Counted from the first letter of the stretch, positions 1 to 5,572 are shown. The stretch is DNA of 7,840 bases from Candidatus Bathyarchaeota archaeon (GCA_029883255.1 JAOUJL010000061.1:1-7840); one strand, 5' to 3'. Notes: generated from the sequence alone by a model not told the origin. Program-made: numbers and translations.

Positions 1-126
1 AGAGAGTACAGAAAGGCGACACTAGAACGGTTATTGTATCTTTACGTCACATCTGGCGAAAATGGAATCAGATTTGCAAGATCAATCAAAGATAAGGAAC
101 TAGCGCGCGCGAGTAGCATGTATTAA
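1..126 (+). CDS. 3' end of an unrecognised gene, running into a CG tract
   Basis: An open frame enters from the left edge in frame 1 and stops at TAA 124-126, giving 41 residues. The piece reads as a plausible protein end: a leucine-rich, probably helical stretch (ATLERLLYLYV near residues 6-16) followed by a basic segment (RFARSIKDKE). The last residues, LARAS then SMY, are encoded by the alternating CG tract at 103-111 and the bases just after it. The stop overlaps the stop of the convergent ParB-like gene by two bases. I do not recognise the family. The abrupt end just after the CG tract suggests the gene may be truncated there, but a natural C-terminus cannot be excluded without the upstream sequence. 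Confidence 0.45.
   Translation, partial: REYRKATLERLLYLYVTSGENGIRFARSIKDKELARASSMY
103..111. repeat. Alternating CG tract 1 (GCGCGCGCG)
   Basis: Nine bases of strict G/C alternation, flanked by A on each side, in otherwise AT-rich sequence. It lies 12 bases before the stop of the left-edge gene and 12 bases beyond the stop of the ParB-like gene. It is one of seven such tracts in the window, all outside intact genes. Confidence 0.8.
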
Positions 127-977
127 CTGACCGGAGTCATGGGTCTTTTAGAGTGTTCGGTTAAGACATATTTGCAGTATTCGTCAAGTTTCATTTTTTT
201 GGTTTCTGCCAGCCTTTTCAGTTTTTCGTACAGTTCCATGTCTGGAGGATACATCTTGTCTAAGGTTGTTCTGAGGATTATGTATTTTCCTTTTGGTGCC
301 CCCCTCTTCAGTCTTTTCTTTCCGAGCCTTTCCAGCTCTTTTTTGAAGGCTTCGATTCCTTCCTTTTCTAGTATTTCGGCCAGTTCGTCCTGTTCTAATT
401 GTCCGATTTCCATTTTTGCGAGGTTCAGAGCATCCGTGTAACAAAGTAGGCCTCTGGCCACTGCTTCTTGCATTTTCGGGCTTAACTCTAACACTTTGAG
501 CCATTCGCTCAATGTTGATGCGGGTATGCCTAGTCTTCTGGCTGTTGCCCTTAACCCTGCAGGCGAGAAGGAGACGATCTCGTTCAGCCGTTCCGCCCTT
601 GTGATAGGGTCCATGTCCTTTCTTAATATGCTTAGATTTTCAATTAGAGAGGCCTCTCTTGCCTCTTCATCGGTCATCTCTTCGATCAAGCAGTCAGTGC
701 CCACTACAAAAAACTTTGCACCAGCCTCCTTCTTCGCCAAAAAACGTCTTCTGCCTACAACAACTCCGTAACCATCCTTTTCTGGTCTAGCTTTGAAAGG
801 CCCTATGATCTTGCCCCGCTTTAACTGATCGGTCAGAGCCCTGTCTTCTAAGCTTTCTCCAAAAGGTCGTCCAGCTCGCACGTTCGATTCACTTACGTGA
901 AAACTCCCAACAGGTATTTGTTCTCCTATATTTGTCAATTCTCGATTAATCATAGTATCGCCATACAGAGTATTCAT
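123..977 (-). CDS. parB: ParB/Spo0J-like DNA-binding partition protein
   Basis: A 284-residue protein with the ParB order of domains. The N-terminal ParB/sulfiredoxin-like nucleotide-binding domain spans about residues 20-115, with the GRRRFLAKKEAG box at 75-86 (family form GERR..A) and the SLIENLSILRKDMDP box at 110-124 (family form IENLQRxDLNP). A helix-turn-helix follows at about 138-165 (ATARRLGIPASTLSEWL). The C-terminal part is lysine-rich and helical. ParB proteins bind centromere-like sites and act with a ParA ATPase in partition; archaeal ParB-like proteins are also found on plasmids and proviruses. No ParA is visible here. The first ATG (977) has no Shine-Dalgarno; a second ATG at codon 9 is equally bare, so the start is uncertain. 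The call is secure at family level; a partition role is inferred. Confidence 0.85.
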   Translation of the reverse strand: MNTLYGDTMINRELTNIGEQIPVGSFHVSESNVRAGRPFGESLEDRALTDQLKRGKIIGPFKARPEKDGYGVVVGRRRFLAKKEAGAKFFVVGTDCLIEEMTDEEAREASLIENLSILRKDMDPITRAERLNEIVSFSPAGLRATARRLGIPASTLSEWLKVLELSPKMQEAVARGLLCYTDALNLAKMEIGQLEQDELAEILEKEGIEAFKKELERLGKKRLKRGAPKGKYIILRTTLDKMYPPDMELYEKLKRLAETKKMKLDEYCKYVLTEHSKRPMTPVS

Positions 978-987
978 CGTGGATGAA
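973..987. promoter_or_regulatory. Inverted repeat across the parB start codon
   Basis: TTCATC and GATGAA form a perfect 6-bp inverted repeat with a 3-base spacer, and the parB ATG lies within one arm. It could be a site for autoregulation by the ParB-like protein or a hairpin at the 5' end of the message. Function is inferred only from position. Confidence 0.35.
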
Positions 988-1013
988 CATAAAGTTTACC
1001 ATTCGCTGTGCAG

Positions 1014-1024
1014 TTGTCGGACAA
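1014..1024. promoter_or_regulatory. Small palindrome upstream of parB
   Basis: TTGTC-G-GACAA is a perfect 5-bp inverted repeat with one central base, about 40 bp upstream of the parB start and close to CG tract 2. It is a possible operator, but a palindrome this short could occur by chance. Confidence 0.2.
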
Positions 1025-1028
1025 TTAG

Positions 1029-1160
1029 TGTGCGCGCTTTCTCTTACATCTAGGCTGTATTCTATGGTTCAAAGAGCATTATGTCGTGATAAGGCGAGCC
1101 CTCTATATGGCGAGATTTAAACTGATCGAACAGCTCAAGGATCTCAGGTCAATAGGTTAA
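1029..1160 (+). pseudogene. Possible C-terminal gene remnant starting at a CG tract
   Basis: After a TAG at 1026-1028 an open frame of 43 codons runs to TAA 1158-1160. The first codons are inside the CG tract at 1030-1037. The end reads as plausible protein (…EHYVVIRRALYMARF, then KLIEQLKDLRSIG), resembling a basic, helical C-terminus. There is no good start codon with a ribosome site; an internal ATG at 1107 would give only 17 residues. I do not recognise the family. It could be the tail of a deleted gene or a chance open frame. Confidence 0.25.
1030..1037. repeat. Alternating CG tract 2 (GTGCGCGC)
   Basis: Contains GCGCGC at 1032-1037, preceded by GT so that purine/pyrimidine alternation continues. 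It lies in the gap upstream of the parB start. Confidence 0.65.
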
Positions 1161-1174
1161 GCCAAAGGTTTTTA

Positions 1175-1183
1175 GCGCGCGCG
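1175..1183. repeat. Alternating CG tract 3 (GCGCGCGCG)
   Basis: The same nine-base core as tracts 1 and 4, flanked by TTTTTA on the left and AAATTG on the right. In one frame it leads directly into KLIRQFILDKS and a stop at 1217-1219, another short coding-like tail. Confidence 0.8.
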
Positions 1184-1198
1184 AAATTGATCAGGCAG

Positions 1199-1206
1199 TT
1201 TATATT
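1199..1206 (+). promoter_or_regulatory. TATA-like box upstream of the fwdD leader ORF
   Basis: TTTATATT matches the archaeal TATA consensus and lies about 34 bp before the ATG of the small ORF at 1236, a distance that would put transcription start near 1225-1232. It is the best promoter candidate for fwdD. Confidence 0.4.
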
Positions 1207-1235
1207 GGATAAGAGTTAATTAGGTTGAATCATTA

Positions 1236-1304
1236 ATGTTGAGTTCCATAACACTTGTGAGATTTGATGTGAACAAGGTGTTTAACAAGTTAATGCGGGG
1301 TTAA
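1236..1304 (+). CDS. Possible 22-residue leader peptide upstream of fwdD
   Basis: ATG 1236 to TAA 1302-1304 encodes 22 residues beginning MLSSITLVRFDV and ending KLMRG. It stops three bases before the fwdD ATG and starts shortly after a TATA-like box, so it would be the first ORF on that message. No Shine-Dalgarno is visible. It could be a translated leader coupled to fwdD, a remnant of a decayed upstream gene, or chance. Confidence 0.25.
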   Translation: MLSSITLVRFDVNKVFNKLMRG

Positions 1305-1307
1305 CGG

Positions 1308-1715
1308 ATGGGTGGGAGCTCGAAACTGAGGGTAACATTGCTTACTGGGCGAACGATTGAGCAGGGAGTGGCAAAAGAACGTGGAAAGTTCTCTGAAGAA
1401 TACGTGGAGAGTGTTTCGGTCTGTTACTTGGATCCTGAAGACGTGAAGAGGCTCGGAGTAAAGGATAAGACTAACGTTCTTGTTTCAACTGGTTACGGTT
1501 CGGTTGTTGTTAAGGCCGTAAAGTCTCTGAGAGGTCCGCATCCTGGAGTGGTTTTTGTTCCGTATGGTCCGTGGGTGAACGTTTTGGTTGATCCGGAGAC
1601 TCATGGTGTTGGCATGCCTTGTTTGAAGGGGATTCCGGCAGAGGTTGAGCCTGCTCCAGACAAGCCCGTTTTGAGTCTTGAAGAACTTCTCAGAGAACAG
1701 TTTGGGAAGGAATAG
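1308..1715 (+). CDS. fwdD: Formylmethanofuran dehydrogenase subunit D (molybdopterin dinucleotide-binding)
   Basis: A 135-residue protein close to the usual length of FwdD/FmdD. The family features are visible: LLTGRTIEQG at 11-20, LDPEDVKRLGV at 41-51, a β-barrel segment NVLVSTGYGSVVVKAV at 56-71, VPYGPWVN at 84-91 and GVGMPCLKGIPAEVEP at 100-115. This subunit forms the domain that closes over the molybdopterin or tungstopterin dinucleotide cofactor of formylmethanofuran dehydrogenase, which interconverts CO2 and formylmethanofuran in methanogenesis and the archaeal Wood-Ljungdahl pathway. Normally it sits beside the catalytic B subunit and others; here it stands alone. ATG 1308 is preceded by GGGG at 1297-1300, a weak ribosome site. 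The family call is strong. Whether it serves a Fwd complex encoded elsewhere is inferred. Confidence 0.88.
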   Translation: MGGSSKLRVTLLTGRTIEQGVAKERGKFSEEYVESVSVCYLDPEDVKRLGVKDKTNVLVSTGYGSVVVKAVKSLRGPHPGVVFVPYGPWVNVLVDPETHGVGMPCLKGIPAEVEPAPDKPVLSLEELLREQFGKE

Positions 1716-1920
1716 AACTAGGAACAATGATTTCTCTAGATGTGCTAAGCCTCAGTGCATGATTTTCAATGTTGAGTTGTGTAATTTTGGATTTTACTTT
1801 AACTTATCTCTCCGCGGTTTGATAGTGTCGTTTTGACAGTGGGTTTTTATTGATTTATTGTTGATTTCGGTTCTGTCTAGAGGTGCCTGTGTTGAGTTGC
1901 TTGGACACCTGGAACACTGA

Positions 1921-1930
1921 TTTATTTAAT
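1921..1930 (+). promoter_or_regulatory. TATA-like box of the terminase operon
   Basis: TTTATTTAAT lies about 45 bp upstream of the terS start, which would put transcription start near 1950 and leave room for the GGAG ribosome site at 1961-1964. Confidence 0.45.
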
Positions 1931-1960
1931 AGCATTTCAAGCCTAGTCGGCACGATTACA

Positions 1961-1964
1961 GGAG
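1961..1964 (+). promoter_or_regulatory. Ribosome binding site that selects the GTG start of terS
   Basis: GGAG is spaced six bases from GTG 1971. The later ATG at 1980 has no comparable site, so GTG is preferred. Confidence 0.55.
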
Positions 1965-1970
1965 TGTTGA

Positions 1971-2393
1971 GTGGATAACATGCCTATATGGAAAAAGGAT
2001 GATCTTGAGAAGCTTAGCAAACTTGTTAAAGAAAAACAATCTTGGCAAGTCATAGCTACTGAACTCAAACGCAGCGTTGAAGCGGTGAGAATGAAAGCTA
2101 GGCGTTTGGGCTTAAGTGTTGTTGTTGAGAGGGGGAGGGGGCCTACAACAACAAATGATCTTCCTGAAGAGTTGCCGAGTGTTGAAGAGGCTTTGAAGGT
2201 TTTGGCTAGGGTGTTGAAAGTCCTTGATCAACCTGGATTGGAAACGTCAGAAGTTCAGAGGCTTCAGGCTATGGTTTCCACGATTAGGACTTACGAGAGT
2301 ATGCTTGCGAGTTACATGCGCTATCGAGAGATCGAGAAAAGGCTTGTGGAGTTGGAGGCGAAATATGTCCGGCTGGCCGGAGAAAAAGCCTAG
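1971..2393 (+). CDS. terS: Terminase small subunit-like protein (helix-turn-helix plus coiled coil)
   Basis: A 140-residue protein directly upstream of and overlapping the large terminase gene. The N-terminus (about residues 5-48) is a Myb/SANT-like or homeodomain-like helix-turn-helix: WKKDDLEKLSKLV, then SWQVIATELKRS and EAVRMKARRLGL. A proline- and threonine-rich linker follows (about 55-70), then helices ending in a likely coiled coil (YREIEKRLVELEAKYVRLAGE, 117-137). This matches small terminase subunits, which recognise viral DNA and bring it to the packaging motor. Small terminases share little sequence, so the role rests mainly on domain order and position. The start is GTG with a good ribosome site. 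Alternatively it could be a viral transcriptional regulator. Confidence 0.7.
   Translation: MDNMPIWKKDDLEKLSKLVKEKQSWQVIATELKRSVEAVRMKARRLGLSVVVERGRGPTTTNDLPEELPSVEEALKVLARVLKVLDQPGLETSEVQRLQAMVSTIRTYESMLASYMRYREIEKRLVELEAKYVRLAGEKA
2354..2358 (+). promoter_or_regulatory. Ribosome binding site for terL inside terS
   Basis: GGAGG ends six bases before ATG 2365. It decides the terL start: the frame is open further upstream to 2224, but that part overlaps terS and has no such site. Confidence 0.75.
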
Positions 2394-3822
2394 AACCTTT
2401 CGTCCAGGTGAATTACTGCCTAGGTGGTATAGGCTGCAAAGGAGTGTGAACGTTGTTGAAGCTGAAGAAATGGAAAGAATGTGTGAGCTTAGTAAGAACC
2501 CCTTTGAGTTTCTTCGTCAGATCGTGAGGTTTGAACCTACAGAATATCAGAAGCAGCTTATTGAATGGTTTGTGTCTGAAGATGAACATCAGTTTATTGC
2601 TGCCCGTTGGTGCAGGCAGAGCGGCAAAAGCTGGACTGTCGCAGCTTTGCTCTTGTGGTATGCCGTGACACATGCCGACAGTAACATCGCGGTTGTTGCC
2701 CCAAGCCTTAGACAAGCTAAATTCATTATCCGCCGCATAGCGTATTTTTTGAAGCGTCTGCCTCCAGGTATGTATTTTAGGCCTCTGCGCACGCTCATCA
2801 GATTCACAAACGGTTCTATAATAGAGGCATTTCCGAATAGCCCAGATACTATTCGCGGGCCTACTCTTGACATTGTCTACGCGGACGAGATGAATTTCAT
2901 GCCTAACGATGAGGAGATGTATGACGCGATTCTTTTCACGCTTGGCACGACAAACGGCAAATTTGTTTGCAGCAGCACGCCCTGGAACACTGACAGCATC
3001 TTCTACAAGATTTTTAACCATGAAGACTTCAGCGACTTCTCAAGAAGCCATGTCACCTGGCAGCAAGCCCAAGAGCCTAGGGGACCCTTGAAGAAAAATA
3101 TTCTGGAAAAGATCAGGAAACAGTTTGGTGAGGATCCTTGGCGTTGGAAGCGTGAGATCGAGGCTGAATGGGCCGAAGATGAGACAACATGGTTAAGCCA
3201 ATCGCTTATAACTAAATGTATTGCAACTGAGAAGACGCTAGGCGAAGAATTGGAGCTGTGGGATTTTGAGCGATACTATAAGGGCAATCTTTATGCGGGA
3301 CTGGACCTGGGCCGTGTGAAAGACTATAGCGTCCTCGTCGTGATTGAAGAGGTTAGACGTCGTTTCTTTCTGCGTCATGTCAAAATTTTCGGTTTAGGCA
3401 CGAGCTACGCCAGTGTTATCGGCTATGTGAAAACGTTGCAGGACCGTTGGGATGGCTTCTGCAAGATTCGCGTGGACAGCACTAACCAGGATTATGTTGT
3501 TGAGGACATGAAGAACAGTGAAATCGACAATGTTGAAGGTGTTCACTTTACGTTGCCGCGGAAGCAGGAGATGGCTACTCTTCTGAAACAACGCATGATC
3601 AACAATCAGTTCTGGTATCCCTACTTCACCTGGGAACGTCCCTATCATAGCGAATTTGTAACAGAGCTTAACGTGGAAAGGTTTGAATTGCGGAAAGACG
3701 GCAGCATAGCCCTCAACCATCCAAGCGGAACACACGACGACGTCTTCTGGTCCGTCTGTCTCGCATTATACTCTACAGTTGAAATGGTCGAAGAGCCAGA
3801 GGTTTGGGTCGTTCCACGATGA
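2365..3822 (+). CDS. terL: Large terminase subunit of a head-tailed archaeal virus (provirus)
   Basis: A 485-residue DNA-packaging motor that looks complete. The ATPase domain has an adenine-binding region with a Q motif (EPTEYQKQLIEWF, 57-69), a Walker A-like RWCRQSGKS (81-89), a Walker B IVYADEM (170-176, D174 and catalytic E175) and a coupling motif SSTPWNTDS (203-211). The C-terminal RNase H-like nuclease domain shows YAGLDLGRVKDYS (310-322, D314), IRVDSTN (368-374, D371) and HDDVFWS (457-463), placing the expected three acidic positions. The enzyme cuts concatemeric viral DNA and pumps it into the procapsid with ATP. The gene overlaps terS by 29 bp. The next frame starts in an ATGA overlap with its stop, but no portal or capsid gene follows. 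It is probably a provirus remnant; no frameshift or missing motif is visible within terL itself. Confidence 0.92.
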   Translation: MSGWPEKKPRTFRPGELLPRWYRLQRSVNVVEAEEMERMCELSKNPFEFLRQIVRFEPTEYQKQLIEWFVSEDEHQFIAARWCRQSGKSWTVAALLLWYAVTHADSNIAVVAPSLRQAKFIIRRIAYFLKRLPPGMYFRPLRTLIRFTNGSIIEAFPNSPDTIRGPTLDIVYADEMNFMPNDEEMYDAILFTLGTTNGKFVCSSTPWNTDSIFYKIFNHEDFSDFSRSHVTWQQAQEPRGPLKKNILEKIRKQFGEDPWRWKREIEAEWAEDETTWLSQSLITKCIATEKTLGEELELWDFERYYKGNLYAGLDLGRVKDYSVLVVIEEVRRRFFLRHVKIFGLGTSYASVIGYVKTLQDRWDGFCKIRVDSTNQDYVVEDMKNSEIDNVEGVHFTLPRKQEMATLLKQRMINNQFWYPYFTWERPYHSEFVTELNVERFELRKDGSIALNHPSGTHDDVFWSVCLALYSTVEMVEEPEVWVVPR

Positions 3823-3832
3823 CAAAAAACGA

Positions 3833-3841
3833 GCGCGCGCG
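3833..3841. repeat. Alternating CG tract 4 (GCGCGCGCG)
   Basis: The nine-base core shared with tracts 1 and 3, preceded by ACGA and followed by GATTAG. It starts 10 bases after the terL stop, at the point where the following frame stops looking like a viral gene. Confidence 0.8.
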
Positions 3842-3846
3842 GATTA

Positions 3847-3892
3847 GTTTTAGAGGTTGCAACATTCACTATTTTTCTCAAACCTCTAAGAC
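3847..3892. terminator. Long inverted repeat between convergent terL and the regulator
   Basis: TTAGAGGTT (3850-3858) pairs perfectly with AACCTCTAA (3881-3889); one wobble and two further pairs extend the stem to 12 bp (3847-3858 with 3881-3892). The 22-base loop contains TTTTT (3872-3876). Its place between the 3' ends of two convergent transcription units suggests a two-way transcription barrier. It could also be a remnant of a mobile or viral end, as it follows the CG tract directly. Confidence 0.5.
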
Positions 3893-3933
3893 TTTAACCA
3901 CTGAAGGTGCACATGCGGACGCGACTAGGATTT

Positions 3934-4410
3934 TCAGGTGAGTATATCTGTAGTTTCTTTCACTGTTTCGTACACTATGCAACTCAACGTGTTTTCTACA
4001 CCCTCAACCATCCGCAATTTGTCCATCACAAGTTTTCCTAAAGTGTCAACGTGGTCAGCCCTGACTTTGATAAGAATGTCCCAGCCTCCGGTGATTATAT
4101 GTACTTCTTGTACTTCTGGTAGTGCGGCGATCTGTCTTGCTACGTCTCTCTGCGATAATGGTTTTTCTCTGCCTCCAGGTCGATAGGCAAATGAGGCTAG
4201 AATGAAAGCTGTTGTTCCTTTGTCGAGTTTCTTTGAATCTAAGATAGCCTTGTACTGCTTTATTATTCCGAGTTGTTCCATTCTTTTTATCTTCGCGTAA
4301 ACCGTGGTTATGGGGCTACCGATTTTTTTGGTTATTTCCTTAGCTGTCATCTTGCAGTTTTTTTGCAATAGCTTCAGTATTTTTACATCTTTTTCGTCTA
4401 GCGGTTCCAT
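3934..4410 (-). CDS. Lrp/AsnC family transcriptional regulator
   Basis: A 158-residue protein of typical length. The N-terminal helix-turn-helix covers about residues 4-52 (DEKDVKILKLLQKNCKMTAKEITKKIG, then SPITTVYAKIKRMEQLGII). A linker strand follows (KQYKAILDSKKL), then the RAM ligand-binding domain from about 67 to 150 (TAFILASFAY, VQEVHIITGGWDILIKV, MVEGVENTLSCIVYETVKE). Such proteins form octameric or dimeric regulators that sense amino acids. The gene is divergent from an asparagine synthetase gene, the arrangement known for asnC-asnA in Escherichia coli, so asparagine or a related metabolite as effector is a reasonable inference. There is no Shine-Dalgarno at ATG 4410; an AT-rich TATA-like stretch about 20-30 bp upstream suggests a leaderless message. 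Confidence 0.9.
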   Translation of the reverse strand: MEPLDEKDVKILKLLQKNCKMTAKEITKKIGSPITTVYAKIKRMEQLGIIKQYKAILDSKKLDKGTTAFILASFAYRPGGREKPLSQRDVARQIAALPEVQEVHIITGGWDILIKVRADHVDTLGKLVMDKLRMVEGVENTLSCIVYETVKETTDILT

Positions 4411-4416
4411 GCTATA

Positions 4417-4435
4417 ATTTTTACAATATAAAAAT
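4417..4435. promoter_or_regulatory. Candidate operator and TATA region of the Lrp/AsnC gene
   Basis: ATTTTTACAATATAAAAAT is a perfect 7-bp inverted repeat with a 5-base spacer, centred about 16 bp upstream of the regulator's ATG and overlapping its likely TATA box. AT-rich inverted repeats of this kind are typical of archaeal Lrp autoregulatory sites. Binding is inferred. Confidence 0.45.
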
Positions 4436-4454
4436 AAAAATCTTATGCTATTTC

Positions 4455-4467
4455 GTGTTTTTTACAC
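4455..4467. promoter_or_regulatory. Second inverted repeat in the divergent control region
   Basis: GTGT-TTTTT-ACAC forms a 13-bp palindrome about 50 bp upstream of the asparagine synthetase start. Together with the repeat at 4417-4435, roughly 35 bp away centre to centre, it could be a paired regulator site. The synthetase start at 4516 has no Shine-Dalgarno at normal spacing; a weak TATA-like CTTATC near 4484 would fit a leaderless start. Confidence 0.3.
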
Positions 4468-4515
4468 TATTTTTCGCAATAATCTTATCAAGGTGACGCG
4501 GCATTAGTATCTTTT

Positions 4516-5505
4516 ATGAAAACGCAAGATTTGAGTTCACTGGAATCCGTTAGGCTGAGATACCGTGCTGTAAGACACCATAGGATGAAACTGGTTCTAA
4601 AAGTTCAGGACCAGATCCTCACTTCCTTGAGAGACTTCTTAAGAAAAGAGCGTTTCATAGAGATACTAGCACCCATCATTGGTCCAGCAACTGATCCCGG
4701 AATAAGGGGGGCAAAACAAGTTTCCATTCAATACTACGGTGCACCATTCAAAATAATGAGCAGCATGATCCTTTACAAGCAGATGATGATTTCATCGTTC
4801 GAAAAGATATTCGCTTTGTCGCCGAACATTCGTTTAGAGCCCCTTGAAAGCGCAAAAACCGCTAGACATCTGGCGGAGTTCAGACAGATCGACCTTGAGA
4901 TGGCGTATGCGAGTTACGACGATGCTATGAACTTGGCGGAAGGACTCTTAATATCGGTGGTGAGAGATGTGAAAGAAAAATGTGGCGGAGAGCTGAAAGG
5001 GTTAGGAAGGGAGCTTACAGAAGTGTATGGTTCTTTCAAAAGACTGACCCACAAGCAAGCTGTTGAGTTGTTAAGATCGAACGGATACATGGTCAGTTAT
5101 GTGGAGGAAATTCCTTGGGATGCAGAAGCAGCTCTGTCCGCCATGCATGAGGCCCCTTTCTTTGTCTACGACTATCCACTGGTGTCCAGAGGCTTCTATG
5201 ACAGGGAAGATCCTAACAGGCCTGGGATACTGAGGGACTTTGATATGCTCTATCCTGAGGGTTATGGCGAAGCCATATCTGGAGGAGAGAGAGAACACAC
5301 CTACGAAGGGGTGTTGAAGAGAATGAAACTGACAGGCGTTGATCCGGAAGAGTATGGTTGGTATTTGCAGATGCTTAAGGAAGGCGTTCCTCATTCTGTT
5401 GGGTTTGGGATTGGTGTTGAAAGATTGACAAGATGGATCTGCGGCTTGAAAACCATTTGGGAAGCAGTGCCGTTTCCAAAAGTCCCGGGAATTGCTTCTC
5501 CTTAG
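4516..5505 (+). CDS. asnA: Archaeal asparagine synthetase (asparaginyl-tRNA synthetase paralogue)
   Basis: A 329-residue class II aminoacyl-tRNA synthetase core of the Asp/Asn type, without the N-terminal OB-fold anticodon-binding domain that true AspRS and AsnRS carry (those are over 400 residues). Motif 1 lies around residues 46-56 (RFIEILAPIIG), motif 2 around 104-122 (NIRLEP… RHLAEF), the AspRS/AsnRS-type GGERE at 256-260 and motif 3 GFGIGVERL at 296-304. This is the layout of the archaeal enzyme first described from Pyrococcus abyssi, which activates aspartate with ATP and amidates it with ammonia to give asparagine. That function is taken from the family. It is transcribed away from an Lrp/AsnC regulator. 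It could instead be an orphan synthetase-like protein, but all three motifs are intact. Confidence 0.85.
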   Translation: MKTQDLSSLESVRLRYRAVRHHRMKLVLKVQDQILTSLRDFLRKERFIEILAPIIGPATDPGIRGAKQVSIQYYGAPFKIMSSMILYKQMMISSFEKIFALSPNIRLEPLESAKTARHLAEFRQIDLEMAYASYDDAMNLAEGLLISVVRDVKEKCGGELKGLGRELTEVYGSFKRLTHKQAVELLRSNGYMVSYVEEIPWDAEAALSAMHEAPFFVYDYPLVSRGFYDREDPNRPGILRDFDMLYPEGYGEAISGGEREHTYEGVLKRMKLTGVDPEEYGWYLQMLKEGVPHSVGFGIGVERLTRWICGLKTIWEAVPFPKVPGIASP

Positions 5506-5561
5506 GGCTTGTGACAAACTTAATCAAAAGCCTAGCCCCATCTTGTGATAACTTTTGTCGA

Positions 5562-5572
5562 GCGCGCACGCG
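5562..5572. repeat. CG tract 5 (GCGCGCACGCG)
   Basis: A purine/pyrimidine-alternating tract with one A in place of G, in the 89-base gap between the convergent asparagine synthetase and cysteine synthase genes. A loose inverted repeat (GACAAA 5513-5518 with TTTGTC 5554-5559) lies just before it. Confidence 0.7.

Larger units (their letters stand above)
1716..1970. other. Gap between fwdD and the terminase genes
   Basis: No gene is recognised in these 255 bases. The first part is T-rich on the plus strand, with T runs near 1785-1800 and 1843-1850, which could terminate fwdD transcription. A short inverted repeat (AGGTG 1881-1885 with CACCT 1906-1910) precedes the terminase promoter. There is no CG tract in this gap. 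Confidence 0.5.
3819..3941 (+). pseudogene. Truncated start of the gene after terL, fused to unrelated sequence at a CG tract
   Basis: ATG 3819 overlaps the terL stop (ATGA), the usual arrangement for a coupled next gene, which in viral packaging operons is commonly the portal. Only MTKNE is encoded before the CG tract at 3833-3841, which reads RAR. The frame then continues for about 32 residues of non-descript sequence (ISFRGCNIHYF…) through a terminator-like hairpin to TGA 3939-3941, overlapping the end of the convergent regulator gene. I read it as a five-codon stub of a lost gene joined to other sequence. A real small protein of 40 residues is possible but less likely. Confidence 0.4.

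Noticed and set aside
139..771. Plus-strand frames across the parB region, 100 and 91 residues long and rich in S, F and L
   Set aside because: The minus strand encodes a clear ParB-like protein through the same bases. The serine/phenylalanine-rich translation is typical of antisense reading of lysine/glutamate-rich genes.
1061..1080. A GGTTCAAAG string resembling a tRNA T-loop
   Set aside because: No matching acceptor stem, D-arm or anticodon arm could be found around it, so no tRNA is called.
1237..1972. TGTTGAGT repeated at 1237, 1770, 1890 and 1965
   Set aside because: Irregular spacing, only 8-10 bases shared, and no conserved flanks. TGTTGAG also occurs inside coding sequence. Most likely composition and chance.
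1908..2993. A 13-base direct repeat (CCTGGAACACTGA) at 1908-1920, before the terS promoter, and 2981-2993, inside terL
   Set aside because: In a window this long about one chance 13-base match in every couple of windows is expected. The copy in terL encodes the conserved coupling motif, so it is constrained by the protein. The flanks do not match.
2413..3021. A 202-residue frame antisense to terL
   Set aside because: It lies entirely within terL, which carries all family motifs. The antisense translation shows no recognisable domain and has no independent ribosome site; it is a shadow of the coding strand.
4516..5505. Reading the gene as asparaginyl- or aspartyl-tRNA synthetase
   Set aside because: The catalytic motifs fit that superfamily, but the N-terminal anticodon-binding OB domain is absent and the length of 329 residues fits the archaeal asparagine synthetase paralogue.
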